A DNA stretch of 64,000 nt. Source: an uncultured Tenacibaculum sp. Lineage in GTDB: Bacteria; Bacteroidota; Bacteroidia; Flavobacteriales; Flavobacteriaceae. Of the stretch, positions 36,106 to 45,032 are shown in pieces (within the stretch, counting starts at the first letter, position 1; each line of letters begins with the position of its first letter). Location of the stretch: the NCBI GenBank assembly GCA_947497895.1, contig CANMIL010000006.1, forward strand, positions 186,001-250,000, written 5' to 3'. The translations under genes were made by a program, and so were the position numbers. The notes beneath the pieces are model-generated. The model made no database searches, was not told where the DNA came from, and was given only the letters and a program-made list of their open reading frames with translations.

Positions 36106-37947
36106 ATGAAAACAAGAGTTTTACTCGCCCTTCTTTTTATTAGCTTTATAACAAGAGCTCAAGACAAAGTCTGGACAAAAGACTTAAAAGAGGATCTTTA
36201 CCAAGTAGGTTGGATTAAGCAGTCTAGTGAAGGAAACATTATTGCTTCTGGAGCAAAAGGTCTAATTGCTATGAACCACACCACAGGTGATATTTTATGG
36301 AAGAATAAAGAATTAAAGGCCATTGACAAAAATACATTTCTAAACATTGATGGACTTCCTTTCTTTTATGTAGAATACTCTCCTGTCGTTGGAAAAACAA
36401 GAGGAATTATTCTTAATTCAAGCAATGGAAGCACCGTATTTGACACCAAAGACAAAGGATACCGAATTAAAAACTACACTTTACTTCAAAATAAAGGAGT
36501 TATTTTATTTGAATTACTAGAAGACAAAAAAAGAAAATTAATGAGCTTCGATCTGGGAAATAGCAAGGTTAACTGGATTACAGACCTTGGAGAAGTTGGA
36601 GGTTTATTTAGCAAATTACTTGGAAACTCATTTATAAACCATGGTCCTTATTTTCCATCTGACAAAAATTTAATTGTTGCAATTAAAGATCAAATATTCT
36701 CAATAAACTTTGTAGACGGAAAAATAAACTGGAAACATAAGACTAAGAAAAAAGTAAATGCTCTGGTGTACTCTAAGGAAAACAACAACCTTTATGTTGG
36801 TATCAAAAAATCGAGTAAGCTATTAGTTCTTAACCCTGACAATGGTAATGACATCACTCCTGGAAAGCTAAAACTTAGAGGAGAATTAATCGATGTTACC
36901 TCAACAAGTAACGGAGACTTAATATTAGTAGAAACAGAAGGATTCAATATTATCGATCCAAAAACAAACCTATTTAAATGGAAGAAAAGTTTTAAAATAG
37001 ACCATTTGAACGAAGTAATTCCTAATGAGAAAGGGTTTATTGCAATCGGAAAGGATGAAAAAGATGGATCTATCGCTTTAGTTTCAAATGAAGGGAAGAA
37101 AATCTGGGATACTAATATTGACGGTTATGCCTATTACGCTACTCCTACCGACAAAGGGATTCTTTATATTTCCACTGAGAGGTCGAATATTTTAGATTAT
37201 ACAAAAGGAAAAGATGTTTGGAAGCGAGATGTTAAATTCAAATCTATCCCAGCTGTAACATTTGATAAAGAGTTGAATAAGGTTATTCTTTTTGAAAATA
37301 AAAAAGGTTATAAGTTTGATTTAAATTCAGGAGAAATCGACATGTTTGCCGAAGATATTAAACTTGAGCAAGTGAAAAGAAAAACGCCTTTACTAGCCGA
37401 GTATTTAGAGGGAACTGGATACCTATTATACACTGATCAACATATGTCAGTTTTAAAACCTGATGGAACTGTAAAATACAGTAGCTACTATAAACCAGCT
37501 TCTTCTACTGAAGGATTTAAGCAACTTGCGCAATTAGGTCTTGATGTGGCTGGTGTAGATTTAGACATTCAAGGTTCACTTGATAATATAGAAATGCTTT
37601 CGAGTCTATCTAACGGAGCATATCGAACGTCAACAGATCAAACTGATGCAACAGTTACTTCTTCAAATGTATTCAGCGCATCTGTAAACAATACTGAATT
37701 AATCAACATCTCTACTAAGAGATTTTACAATTCAAAACGAAGCAAAGGAAACCAATTCATCGTTACTAAAATTAAGAGAGAAGATAAGCCTTCGATTCAT
37801 AAAATAATAATGATTAATAAGAAAACTGGTTCAATCGAAAAAGAAATAGAACTATTAGATAAAACACCTAATTACGTTATTGATAAAGTTGACAACCTAG
37901 TTTTCGTAAATGAAAAAAATCATTTAATCTCAGCTCATAAATTTTAA
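36106..37947 (+). CDS. Exported PQQ-like beta-propeller repeat protein
   Basis: The 613-residue product has a signal peptide (MKTRVLLALLFISFITRAQ). Repeats of the type G-x-I-x-A-x-N-x-x-T-G-x-I-L-W-K (for example GAKGLIAMNHTTGDILWKNK at about 55-74, IFSINFVDGKINWKHKTK near 200) mark an eight-bladed PQQ/BamB-like propeller in the first about 450 residues. A less regular C-terminal segment follows. It has none of the catalytic Asp or Glu residues that I could assign to a dehydrogenase, so a scaffold or binding role is more likely. It is monocistronic with a terminator. Confidence 0.82.
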   Translation: MKTRVLLALLFISFITRAQDKVWTKDLKEDLYQVGWIKQSSEGNIIASGAKGLIAMNHTTGDILWKNKELKAIDKNTFLNIDGLPFFYVEYSPVVGKTRGIILNSSNGSTVFDTKDKGYRIKNYTLLQNKGVILFELLEDKKRKLMSFDLGNSKVNWITDLGEVGGLFSKLLGNSFINHGPYFPSDKNLIVAIKDQIFSINFVDGKINWKHKTKKKVNALVYSKENNNLYVGIKKSSKLLVLNPDNGNDITPGKLKLRGELIDVTSTSNGDLILVETEGFNIIDPKTNLFKWKKSFKIDHLNEVIPNEKGFIAIGKDEKDGSIALVSNEGKKIWDTNIDGYAYYATPTDKGILYISTERSNILDYTKGKDVWKRDVKFKSIPAVTFDKELNKVILFENKKGYKFDLNSGEIDMFAEDIKLEQVKRKTPLLAEYLEGTGYLLYTDQHMSVLKPDGTVKYSSYYKPASSTEGFKQLAQLGLDVAGVDLDIQGSLDNIEMLSSLSNGAYRTSTDQTDATVTSSNVFSASVNNTELINISTKRFYNSKRSKGNQFIVTKIKREDKPSIHKIIMINKKTGSIEKEIELLDKTPNYVIDKVDNLVFVNEKNHLISAHKF

Positions 37948-37983
37948 GGTTTTTTCAAACAAAACTCTATAATAAAGTTAATT

Positions 37984-38014
37984 AAAAGCTTTCTGAAATT
38001 TTCAGGAGGCTTTT
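37984..38014 (+). terminator. Terminator of the PQQ-propeller gene
   Basis: AAAAGC...CTGAAA pairs with TTTCAG...GCTTTT with a small internal mismatch, followed by TTTTACTTTTTT. Confidence 0.8.
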
Positions 38015-38039
38015 ACTTTTTTATCCATAGGCAAATCGC

Positions 38040-38047
38040 TATTTTTG
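38040..38047 (+). promoter_or_regulatory. -7 box upstream of mdh
   Basis: TATTTTTG matches TAnnTTTG, 42 bp before the mdh ATG. Confidence 0.5.
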
Positions 38048-38089
38048 TGCATCTTATTAATAAATTATCTTAACTAAATAATATAAAAA

Positions 38090-39016
38090 ATGAAAGTAAC
38101 AGTTGTAGGAGCAGGTGCTGTAGGTGCAAGTTGTGCCGAGTACATTGCTATTAAAGATTTTGCTTCAGAAGTTGTTTTAGTCGACATCAAAGAAGGTTTT
38201 GCTGAAGGTAAAGCTATGGATTTAATGCAAACTGCTTCGTTAAACGGATTTGATACTAAAATTACTGGAACTACTGGAGATTATAGCAAAACTGCTGGTT
38301 CTGATATTTGTGTAATTACTTCTGGTATTGCTCGTAAACCAGGAATGTCTCGTGATGAGTTATTAGGCATTAATGCAGGTATCGTAAAATCTGTTTCTGC
38401 AAGTTTAATAGAACACTCACCAAATACAATTATTATTGTAGTATCGAATCCTATGGATACGATGACTTATTTGGTTCATAAGACTACTGGATTACCTAAA
38501 AACAGAATTATCGGTATGGGTGGTGCTTTAGATTCTGCTCGTTTCAAGTATAGATTAGCAGAAGCTTTGGAAGCTCCTATTTCAGATGTTGATGGAATGG
38601 TTATCGGTGGGCACTCAGACAAAGGGATGGTTCCTTTAACTCGTTTGGCTACTAGAAACTCTGTTCCTGTTTCAGAATTTTTATCTGAAGAAAGATTAAA
38701 CCAAGTAAAAGAAGATACTAAAGTTGGAGGTGCTACTTTAACTAAGTTATTAGGAACTTCTGCATGGTATGCTCCTGGTGCTGCTGTATCTGGTTTAGTT
38801 CAAGCAATTGCTTGTGACCAAAAGAAAATCTTCCCATGTTCTACTTTATTAGAAGGTGAGTACGGTTTATCAGGTTTATGTATCGGTGTACCTGTAGTAT
38901 TAGGTAAAAATGGTATTGAAAGAGTTGTTGAAATCAACTTAAACGATGCAGAAAAACAACATTTAGCTGACTCGGCAGCGGCTGTAAAGAAAAACAATGA
39001 AGCTTTAACTTTCTAA
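38090..39016 (+). CDS. mdh: Malate dehydrogenase (NAD-dependent)
   Basis: The 308-residue product has the nucleotide fold VVGAGAVGASCAEYIA (residues 4-19). Asp32-like acid at the end of beta-2 (VVLVDI) selects NAD. The substrate-loop ARKPGMSRDEL carries Arg residues for the malate carboxylates, VSNPMDTMTYLV the conserved Asn-Pro, and GGHSDKGMVP the catalytic His near 173. The overall form is that of the LDH-like MDH of Bacteroidota. It interconverts malate and oxaloacetate in the TCA cycle. It is monocistronic, with a strong terminator directly after. Confidence 0.96.
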   Translation: MKVTVVGAGAVGASCAEYIAIKDFASEVVLVDIKEGFAEGKAMDLMQTASLNGFDTKITGTTGDYSKTAGSDICVITSGIARKPGMSRDELLGINAGIVKSVSASLIEHSPNTIIIVVSNPMDTMTYLVHKTTGLPKNRIIGMGGALDSARFKYRLAEALEAPISDVDGMVIGGHSDKGMVPLTRLATRNSVPVSEFLSEERLNQVKEDTKVGGATLTKLLGTSAWYAPGAAVSGLVQAIACDQKKIFPCSTLLEGEYGLSGLCIGVPVVLGKNGIERVVEINLNDAEKQHLADSAAAVKKNNEALTF

Positions 39017-39040
39017 AAAGAGAGTTTACAACATATTATA

Positions 39041-39075
39041 AAAGCCTTGCGAATAGTATTCGCAAGGCTTTTTTT
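39041..39075 (+). terminator. mdh terminator
   Basis: AAAGCCTTGCGAATA and TATTCGCAAGGCTTT form a near-perfect long stem followed by T residues, 25 bp after the mdh stop. Confidence 0.93.
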
Positions 39076-39109
39076 CTTAAAAAATGTTAAACTTTATATT
39101 AATCTGTAA

Positions 39110-39219
39110 GTTTACAAACAATTACGCGTCTACCCATAGGAGAAACATAGCTTATGTTTCTTTTTCATAGTTTTTCATAGCAATTTTCCCACTTCTTTCT
39201 AGAAGTGGGTTTTGTTTTT
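39110..39219 (+). ncRNA. Candidate small RNA or attenuated leader between mdh and a glycosyltransferase
   Basis: Between the mdh terminator and the glycosyltransferase start lie a perfect hairpin GAAACATA-GCT-TATGTTTC (39142-39160), a direct repeat TTTTTCATAG twice, and a second hairpin CCCACTTCT-TTCT-AGAAGTGGG (39188-39210) followed by TTTTGTTTTTT. Two stems ending in a terminator within about 100 nt look like a small RNA or an attenuator leader. A weak TAAGTTTA box lies near 39107. No peptide is evident. Confidence 0.4.
39188..39219 (+). terminator. Intrinsic terminator directly before the glycosyltransferase gene
   Basis: A 9-bp perfect stem CCCACTTCT/AGAAGTGGG with a 4-nt loop, then TTTTGTTTTTT. 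It ends 25 bp before the preferred start of the next gene, and the mdh transcript already ends at 39075. Confidence 0.85.
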
Positions 39220-39244
39220 TATCTTTCGCTCTAAATTACTTTCA

Positions 39245-40333
39245 TTGAAAAAAATAATAGTTTCTGTTACAAACGATATCACTAATGACCAAAGAGTTTC
39301 AAAGGTTTGTAACACCCTTTCTAATCTAAACTATGAAGTAATATTAATTGGAAGAAAGTTACCCAATAGTGAAAAACTAGACAGACCCTATAAAACCAAA
39401 CGTTTCCATTTACTATTTAATAAAGGAGTATTTTTTTACGCTGAATTTAATCTTCGTTTGTTCTTTTATTTACTCTTTTCCAAAAGTGATATTCTATTAT
39501 CTAATGACCTCGACACCTTACTTCCAAACTTTATAATAAGTAAACTAAAAAGCAAAAAACTAGTATATGACAGTCATGAGTTATTTCCTGAAATCCCAGA
39601 GCTCGTATATCGTCCTGCAACGAAAAAAATATGGGAAGCTCTTGAACATTTCTTACTTCCACGATTAACAAACTGCTACACGGTAAGTAAAAGTATTGCT
39701 GAATACTATGAAAATAAATATAGCACGCAATTTGACGTCGTAAGAAACGTTCCAAAGAAAACAGAATCAACTCAAACTGTAAAACTCCCTTTTAATACTG
39801 CTCATAAAAAAGTAATATTATATCAAGGAGCAGTTAATATCGGTAGAGGTTTAGAACTTATGATTGATACCATTGAAAAACTAGAAGACTATGTCTTTCT
39901 AATAGTTGGTGATGGAGATATTCTTGGCAAGCTAAAAGAACTGGTTCTAAAGAAAAATCTGAAGGATCAAGTTATATTTTTAGGTAAACTTTCTCCTGAA
40001 AAATTAAAAGGAATTACGATACAAGCTGATCTTGGACTAAGTATTGAGGAAGATTTAGGATTAAGCTATCGATATGCGCTTCCAAATAAACTATTCGACT
40101 ATATCCAAGCTAAAATACCAGTGATTACCTCGAATCTTCCAGAAATGAAAGGAATTGTCTCTGAATACTCAATCGGTGAAGTTTTAGAAAAAAGAACTCC
40201 TGAATATTTCGCTCAGAAAATCATAGATGTGTTAAAAAAGGATTATTCAGAAAATCTAGAGAAAGCAAAGTCGATACTTACTTGGGAGAAAGAAGAACAA
40301 GTTTTAATTTCTATTTTTGAACAACTCCGATAA
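39245..40333 (+). CDS. Glycosyltransferase, GT4-like (GT-B fold)
   Basis: The TTG at 39245 is chosen as start, giving MKKIIVSVTNDITNDQRV and 362 residues. The TTG at 39212 lies inside the terminator T-run and its added residues are not conserved-looking. The N-terminal half includes VYDSHELFPEIPEL near residue 110. The C-terminal nucleotide-sugar half includes VILYQGAVNIGRGLELMI, VIFLGKLSPEKL and YRYALPNKLFDYIQAKIPVITSNLPEM, the last being the GT4 E-x7-E region in variant form. It probably builds a surface polysaccharide. Its 3' end overlaps the convergent GT2 gene by 30 bp. Confidence 0.85.
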   Translation: MKKIIVSVTNDITNDQRVSKVCNTLSNLNYEVILIGRKLPNSEKLDRPYKTKRFHLLFNKGVFFYAEFNLRLFFYLLFSKSDILLSNDLDTLLPNFIISKLKSKKLVYDSHELFPEIPELVYRPATKKIWEALEHFLLPRLTNCYTVSKSIAEYYENKYSTQFDVVRNVPKKTESTQTVKLPFNTAHKKVILYQGAVNIGRGLELMIDTIEKLEDYVFLIVGDGDILGKLKELVLKKNLKDQVIFLGKLSPEKLKGITIQADLGLSIEEDLGLSYRYALPNKLFDYIQAKIPVITSNLPEMKGIVSEYSIGEVLEKRTPEYFAQKIIDVLKKDYSENLEKAKSILTWEKEEQVLISIFEQLR

Positions 40334-41164
40334 ATAAGCCAGCCTGAACATATCAAAAAAGAGTAATGACGATTTACTCAAAGTCATCTTTTCAAAGAAT
40401 TTATAAAAATATCTTAGGTTAAAAACCAATAGATAAAACCTTTTATAGACGAAAGAAATTCTTGCGTCAGTATACTCTAATTTTCCAGTGTTTATTAAGG
40501 CAACAAGGTTAGACAAAGCTTGTTTCGTCTTCACCATGAAAACATCATCATCATCCACTTCTGCATGAAAAATTGGATTTTCAACATGTACTATGCCCCA
40601 CCCTTTATTCTTCAATCCTTTAGCAAATAACAAATCTTCATATCCATACCCAACTAAAGACTCATCAAAGCTAACCGAATTAAAAACATCTCTTTTAGCT
40701 AGAAAGTTTGCCGAAAAAAAATACTTTTGAGGATTCCTTTTTCGCTCTTCTATAGATACTTCCTCTTTCTTTTTCCCGAACTTATATCTAAGCTTTTGCT
40801 CACCTAAATTATAAGCCATCCCTCCAGTAATTACAATTGCAGTCTCTGATTTTATTGAGTTGATGTAATTTTCAATAAATAAATCCTCAACAATAGCATC
40901 ACAATCCAAGAATAATAACCATGAATAACTTGACCTGGTTACCAAATAATTCCTTATTGCACTTCTTCCTATATTTTCATCTAAAAACTCAAAAAAAGTA
41001 TTCGAAAGTTCACTCAATCTATGATTATCAGAAAACTTCTCGCTTGAGGCATCATCAACAACAATTATTTCGAATGGCACATTCGCCATTGACAATTGCT
41101 TATGTAAACTTGAAACAAGTGGATAAACATCCCAATTATAGGTCGGGATTAAGACAGAAATCAT
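40304..41164 (-). CDS. Family 2 glycosyltransferase (GT-A fold)
   Basis: The 286-residue product begins MISVLIPTYNWDVYPLVSSL, the GT2 nucleotide-binding strand, followed by EIIVVDDASSE. The metal-binding LLFLDCDAIVED (DxD-like, near residue 90) and the acceptor region FDESLVGYGYEDLLFAKGLKNKGW (ED motif, near 180) are those of GT2 enzymes close to the galactosyltransferase C-terminal form. It starts 2 bp after ftsE and is cotranscribed with it. Its end overlaps the GT4 gene coming from the other side. Confidence 0.88.
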   Translation of the reverse strand: MISVLIPTYNWDVYPLVSSLHKQLSMANVPFEIIVVDDASSEKFSDNHRLSELSNTFFEFLDENIGRSAIRNYLVTRSSYSWLLFLDCDAIVEDLFIENYINSIKSETAIVITGGMAYNLGEQKLRYKFGKKKEEVSIEERKRNPQKYFFSANFLAKRDVFNSVSFDESLVGYGYEDLLFAKGLKNKGWGIVHVENPIFHAEVDDDDVFMVKTKQALSNLVALINTGKLEYTDARISFVYKRFYLLVFNLRYFYKFFEKMTLSKSSLLFFDMFRLAYLSELFKNRN

Positions 41165-41165
41165 T

Positions 41166-41849
41166 TTAAACGGATTGTTGTACTACTTCAAACAACTCTC
41201 CTCCTTCACACTTCACAGTTTTCTGCTTGAATTTTACGATAAGTTGATAGTCATGAGTAGCCATTAAAATCGTTTTACCACTTTGGTGAATCTCATTTAA
41301 CAACTCCATTACTTCCAAAGAGGTTTTTGGATCCAAATTTCCAGTGGGCTCATCGGCAAGAATTAACTCTGGGTCATTTAGTAAAGCTCTAGCAATAGCT
41401 ACACGTTGTTGCTCACCGCCTGAAAGTTCGAATGTCTTTTTGTAGTATTTTTCTTTCATTCCAACTTTATTAAGCACCTCATAAATCTTCTCTTTCATAT
41501 CATTTTTGTTCTTCCAACCAGTAGCCTTCAAAACAAACTCTAAATTTTCAAAAACATTCCTATCATTTAAAAGTTTGAAATCCTGAAAAACAATTCCCAA
41601 TTTTCTTCTCAAAAAAGGAATGTCTTTCTCCTTCATTTTTTTAAGATCAAATCCTACGATACTTCCCAAACCACGTTGTAGTCTCAAATCTCCATATAAT
41701 GTTTTTAACAAGCTACTCTTACCACTTCCAGTTTTACCAATTAAATAGTAAAAATCTCCTTTATTAAGAGTAAAATTAACCTTAGACAAAACTAAGTTAT
41801 CTCGTTGATAAATATCGGCGTTTTCAAGGTGCAAAACAGATGTGCTCAT
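41166..41849 (-). CDS. ftsE: Cell-division ABC transporter ATP-binding protein FtsE
   Basis: The 227-residue ABC ATPase has Walker [14 protein letters not shown] (about residues 37-49), Q-loop VFQDFKLL, signature [15 protein letters not shown] (near 145), Walker [13 protein letters not shown] and H-loop ATHD. The [16 protein letters not shown] and DEPTGNLD wording is that of FtsE/LolD-type domains; FtsE is favoured by the overall match to Bacteroidota FtsE. FtsE works with FtsX to activate peptidoglycan hydrolases at division; ftsX is not next to it. A TAGTTTTG box is at 41868-41875. Confidence 0.87.
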   Translation of the reverse strand: MSTSVLHLENADIYQRDNLVLSKVNFTLNKGDFYYLIGKTGSGKSSLLKTLYGDLRLQRGLGSIVGFDLKKMKEKDIPFLRRKLGIVFQDFKLLNDRNVFENLEFVLKATGWKNKNDMKEKIYEVLNKVGMKEKYYKKTFELSGGEQQRVAIARALLNDPELILADEPTGNLDPKTSLEVMELLNEIHQSGKTILMATHDYQLIVKFKQKTVKCEGGELFEVVQQSV

Positions 41850-41867
41850 AAACAGTATTTGTTTTTA

Positions 41868-41875
41868 CAAAACTA
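41868..41875 (-). promoter_or_regulatory. -7 box upstream of ftsE
   Basis: TAGTTTTG on the minus strand matches TAnnTTTG, 18 bp before the ftsE ATG. Confidence 0.45.
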
Positions 41876-41906
41876 AAATTTTATTATGTATTTCTACAAC
41901 ATTTAT

Positions 41907-41914
41907 TACTTTTG
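41907..41914 (+). promoter_or_regulatory. -7 box upstream of the TPR operon
   Basis: TACTTTTG matches TAnnTTTG, 61 bp before the ATG at 41976. Confidence 0.45.
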
Positions 41915-41975
41915 ATGATTATTCTTCCAACAAAAACAAAAAACGAACGTTATAGTTTCTAGATAACTAAAAAAT

Positions 41976-44900
41976 ATGAGATTTAATTGTTTTAGAAAGA
42001 AAGTTTTCTTTTTGCTATTACTAGTAATAACTGGTAAAGGGATTGCGCAAAAAACTGCGTTAAATGTAAGTAATAGTTCTGACTATTACAAGGCAATAGA
42101 GCTTTATAACAACAAGGCATATGCTCCTGCTCAGAAGTTATTCATAGCCACTTCGGAGGAAACTCCTTCGAATACAACACTAAAAGGGAATGCCGACTAT
42201 TATGACGCTATGTGCGCCATTAAACTTGGACAAGAGGATGCCAATGAAAAAGTATTAAGTTTCGTTGAAAATCATCCTTATCACAATAAAAAAGAAAATG
42301 CTTTTTTAAAAGTTGGTAACTATTACTTTGCCAATAGAAAAGCTTCACATGCTTTACGTTGGTATCAAAAGGTAAACGAAAAACTCTTGAATCAACAAGA
42401 AAAAGATGAATTGAATTATAAAATGGGTTATTGCCTTTTGGTCTCTAATTATTTGAAAGATTCAAAAGAACGATTCAAAAGATTACTAGGGAATCCTGTA
42501 TATGGAAATGATGCTCGTTATTACTTTGGGTATATTGCCTATAAGCAAGAGAATTTCGGTGAAGCTGAAGACAACTTAAGTCAACTTGCAGATGATGCTA
42601 CCTATCAATCTAAAGCCAACTATTATATTTTAGATATTAGTTTTAAAGCTGGACGATTTGACAAATCGGTACAAATTGGAGAAAAGTTATTAGAATCTTC
42701 GAAAGATAAAAATGAAAGATCTCAAATCTCAAAAATTATTGGTGAGAGTTATTTCAACTTAAAAGAATACGAAAAGGCCATTCCTTATTTAAAAAAATAT
42801 AAGGGTAAAGGAGGTCGATGGACTAATACTGATTATTACTACTTAGGATATGCTTATTATAAGCAAAAAGATTATGAGTCTGCCATTAGTAATTTCAATA
42901 AAATTATTGGAGGAACTAACAAAGTTGCGCAAAACGCTTATTATCATTTGGGAGAGTGTTACTTGGAGCTTGATAAAAAAGTGGAAGCTTTAAATGCTTT
43001 TAAAAATGCTAGTGAAATGGATTTTGACTCTCAAATTACTGAAAGTTCTTGGTTGAACTATGCCAAGTTGAGTTACGATCAAGGGAATCCATATAAAAGT
43101 GTTCCTGAAGTATTGAAAGAATATTTGGAAAAATATCCTTTATCGCCAGAAACAGCTAGTATCAAAGAATTATTGATTACTTCATATTTGCATCAACAAG
43201 ATTATGTCGGAGCATTAGAGTACTTAAATGCCAATAAGAATCCTGAAAATGAAAAACTAGCGAATGAAGTTTCTTTATATAGAGGTATTCAGTTGTTCAA
43301 CGAACAAAAAGTAGTGGAATCTAACCCATACTTTTACAATGCTACCAAAGCAGAAAACCCAGAAACAGTGAATAAAGCCAACTACTGGATGGCTGAGACA
43401 TCATACCTAACAGGAGACTATAAAAACGCATTAACACATTTTTCTCTTGTTTCCGAAAATGAAGGAAAGGAGTTTGATCAATTAGATTATAATATCGCCT
43501 ACACTTTCTTTAAGTTGAAAAAATATCCAGAAGCGGCAAAGTACTTTAAGTCATTCTTGAATAAAAATGTTGACGACACTGATTTGAATGATGATGCTTC
43601 AAACAGACTAGGAGATTCATATTATGCTTCAAAAGATTATACTAAAGCTATTGAGGCCTACAACAAAGTTATTGAAGAAGGAGGTACAGGTGCTGATTAT
43701 GCACAATATCAAACAGGTATGAGTTATGGTTTCTTAGGAAAAAGTGATGACAAGATTAAAAACTTACAAAAAATAGGAAACCAGTTCGAAAACTCTCAAT
43801 TAAAAGATGATGCGCTTTACCAAGTAGCTAATACATTAACCTCAAAAGGAGACGCGAAAAGTGCTCAAGCAACGTATGATAGACTTCTAAAGAAACATCC
43901 AAAAAGTAGTTATATTCCTAATGTTTTATTAAGACAAGGGCTTTTATACTATAATAGTAATAACAATAACAAAGCCTTAGAAAAATATAAAACTGTAGTT
44001 TCTAAATTTCCAAATTCACCTGAAGCTAGACAAGCCGTTACCAACGTAAAGAATGTTTATATTGATTTAGGGAAAGTTGATGAGTATGCTGCTTGGGTTA
44101 AAAATGTGAAGTTCGTAAATGTTTCCAATGCTGAATTAGATGATGCAACCTTCCAATCTGCAGAAAACAAATTCTTGGATAACAATACAGAAAGAGCTAT
44201 TGCTGGTTTTTCAGATTATTTACAGCGCTTCCCTAATGGACTAAATGTGCTAAAAGCTAATTTTTACCTTGCTCAATCACTAAGTAAAATAGGTAAAAAT
44301 GATGTTGCAGCTCCGCATTATCAGTATGTAACTGAGCAACCTAAAAATGAGTACACGGAAGAATCTTTGGCTAAACTAGCTCAGTTCTACTTGGATAATG
44401 ATAACTGGAAAAATGGAATTGCTACACTTCACAAACTAGAAAAAGAAGCAAATTACCCTCAGAATATTGTATTTGCTCAAAGTAACTTAATGAAAGGATA
44501 TTATGAAAGTGAAGAATATGCAAATGCGATTAAGTATGCTGAGAAAGTCCTAGAAAACCCTAAAGTTGATAAAAAAGTAAGCGAGGATGCAAACATTATT
44601 ATCGCTCGTTCATCATTTAAAACAAATGATTACGAAATGGCAAGAGAGTTTTTCCATGAAGTTGGGCAAAACGCCACAGGAAAATTAAAAGCTGAATGTC
44701 TTTACTACAACGCCTTCTTCCTTAATGATGAAAAGGCATATGAAGATTCAAACCAAGCTGTTCAGAATTTAATTGCCAACTATTCAAATTACAAATATTG
44801 GGGAGTAAAAAGTTATGTAATTATGGCTAAGAACTATTATGCCTTAAAAGATGCATATCAAGCCACTTATATTTTAGAAAATATCGTTAAGAACTTTAAA

Positions 44901-44996
44901 CAATTTCCTGATGTTATTGAAGAAGCTCAAAACGAATTGAATACAATAAAGAACAAAGAAGCAAAAACCAACGAATCAGTAACTAAACAAAATTAA
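41976..44996 (+). CDS. Large exported tetratricopeptide-repeat protein
   Basis: The 1006-residue product has a signal peptide (MRFNCFRKKVFFLLLLVITGKGIAQ). Serial TPR units run over almost the full length, for example DYYYLGYAYYKQKDYESAISNFNKII (near 285-310) and DRLGDSYYASKDYTKAIEAYNKVI-like repeats near 540-570. It has no enzymatic domain. It is the first gene of a three-gene envelope operon and ends 36 bp before the next ATG. By location it would be periplasmic or outer-membrane-associated, acting as a scaffold. Confidence 0.88.
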   Translation: MRFNCFRKKVFFLLLLVITGKGIAQKTALNVSNSSDYYKAIELYNNKAYAPAQKLFIATSEETPSNTTLKGNADYYDAMCAIKLGQEDANEKVLSFVENHPYHNKKENAFLKVGNYYFANRKASHALRWYQKVNEKLLNQQEKDELNYKMGYCLLVSNYLKDSKERFKRLLGNPVYGNDARYYFGYIAYKQENFGEAEDNLSQLADDATYQSKANYYILDISFKAGRFDKSVQIGEKLLESSKDKNERSQISKIIGESYFNLKEYEKAIPYLKKYKGKGGRWTNTDYYYLGYAYYKQKDYESAISNFNKIIGGTNKVAQNAYYHLGECYLELDKKVEALNAFKNASEMDFDSQITESSWLNYAKLSYDQGNPYKSVPEVLKEYLEKYPLSPETASIKELLITSYLHQQDYVGALEYLNANKNPENEKLANEVSLYRGIQLFNEQKVVESNPYFYNATKAENPETVNKANYWMAETSYLTGDYKNALTHFSLVSENEGKEFDQLDYNIAYTFFKLKKYPEAAKYFKSFLNKNVDDTDLNDDASNRLGDSYYASKDYTKAIEAYNKVIEEGGTGADYAQYQTGMSYGFLGKSDDKIKNLQKIGNQFENSQLKDDALYQVANTLTSKGDAKSAQATYDRLLKKHPKSSYIPNVLLRQGLLYYNSNNNNKALEKYKTVVSKFPNSPEARQAVTNVKNVYIDLGKVDEYAAWVKNVKFVNVSNAELDDATFQSAENKFLDNNTERAIAGFSDYLQRFPNGLNVLKANFYLAQSLSKIGKNDVAAPHYQYVTEQPKNEYTEESLAKLAQFYLDNDNWKNGIATLHKLEKEANYPQNIVFAQSNLMKGYYESEEYANAIKYAEKVLENPKVDKKVSEDANIIIARSSFKTNDYEMAREFFHEVGQNATGKLKAECLYYNAFFLNDEKAYEDSNQAVQNLIANYSNYKYWGVKSYVIMAKNYYALKDAYQATYILENIVKNFKQFPDVIEEAQNELNTIKNKEAKTNESVTKQN

Positions 44997-45032
44997 TAAT
45001 TGTTACAACTTAAAGCGAAATACTTGAAAACA

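Noticed and set aside
39212..39244. Longer start for the GT4 glycosyltransferase
   Set aside because: The TTG at 39212 lies in the T-run of a terminator; the next TTG gives the typical MKKIIVSVTND start.
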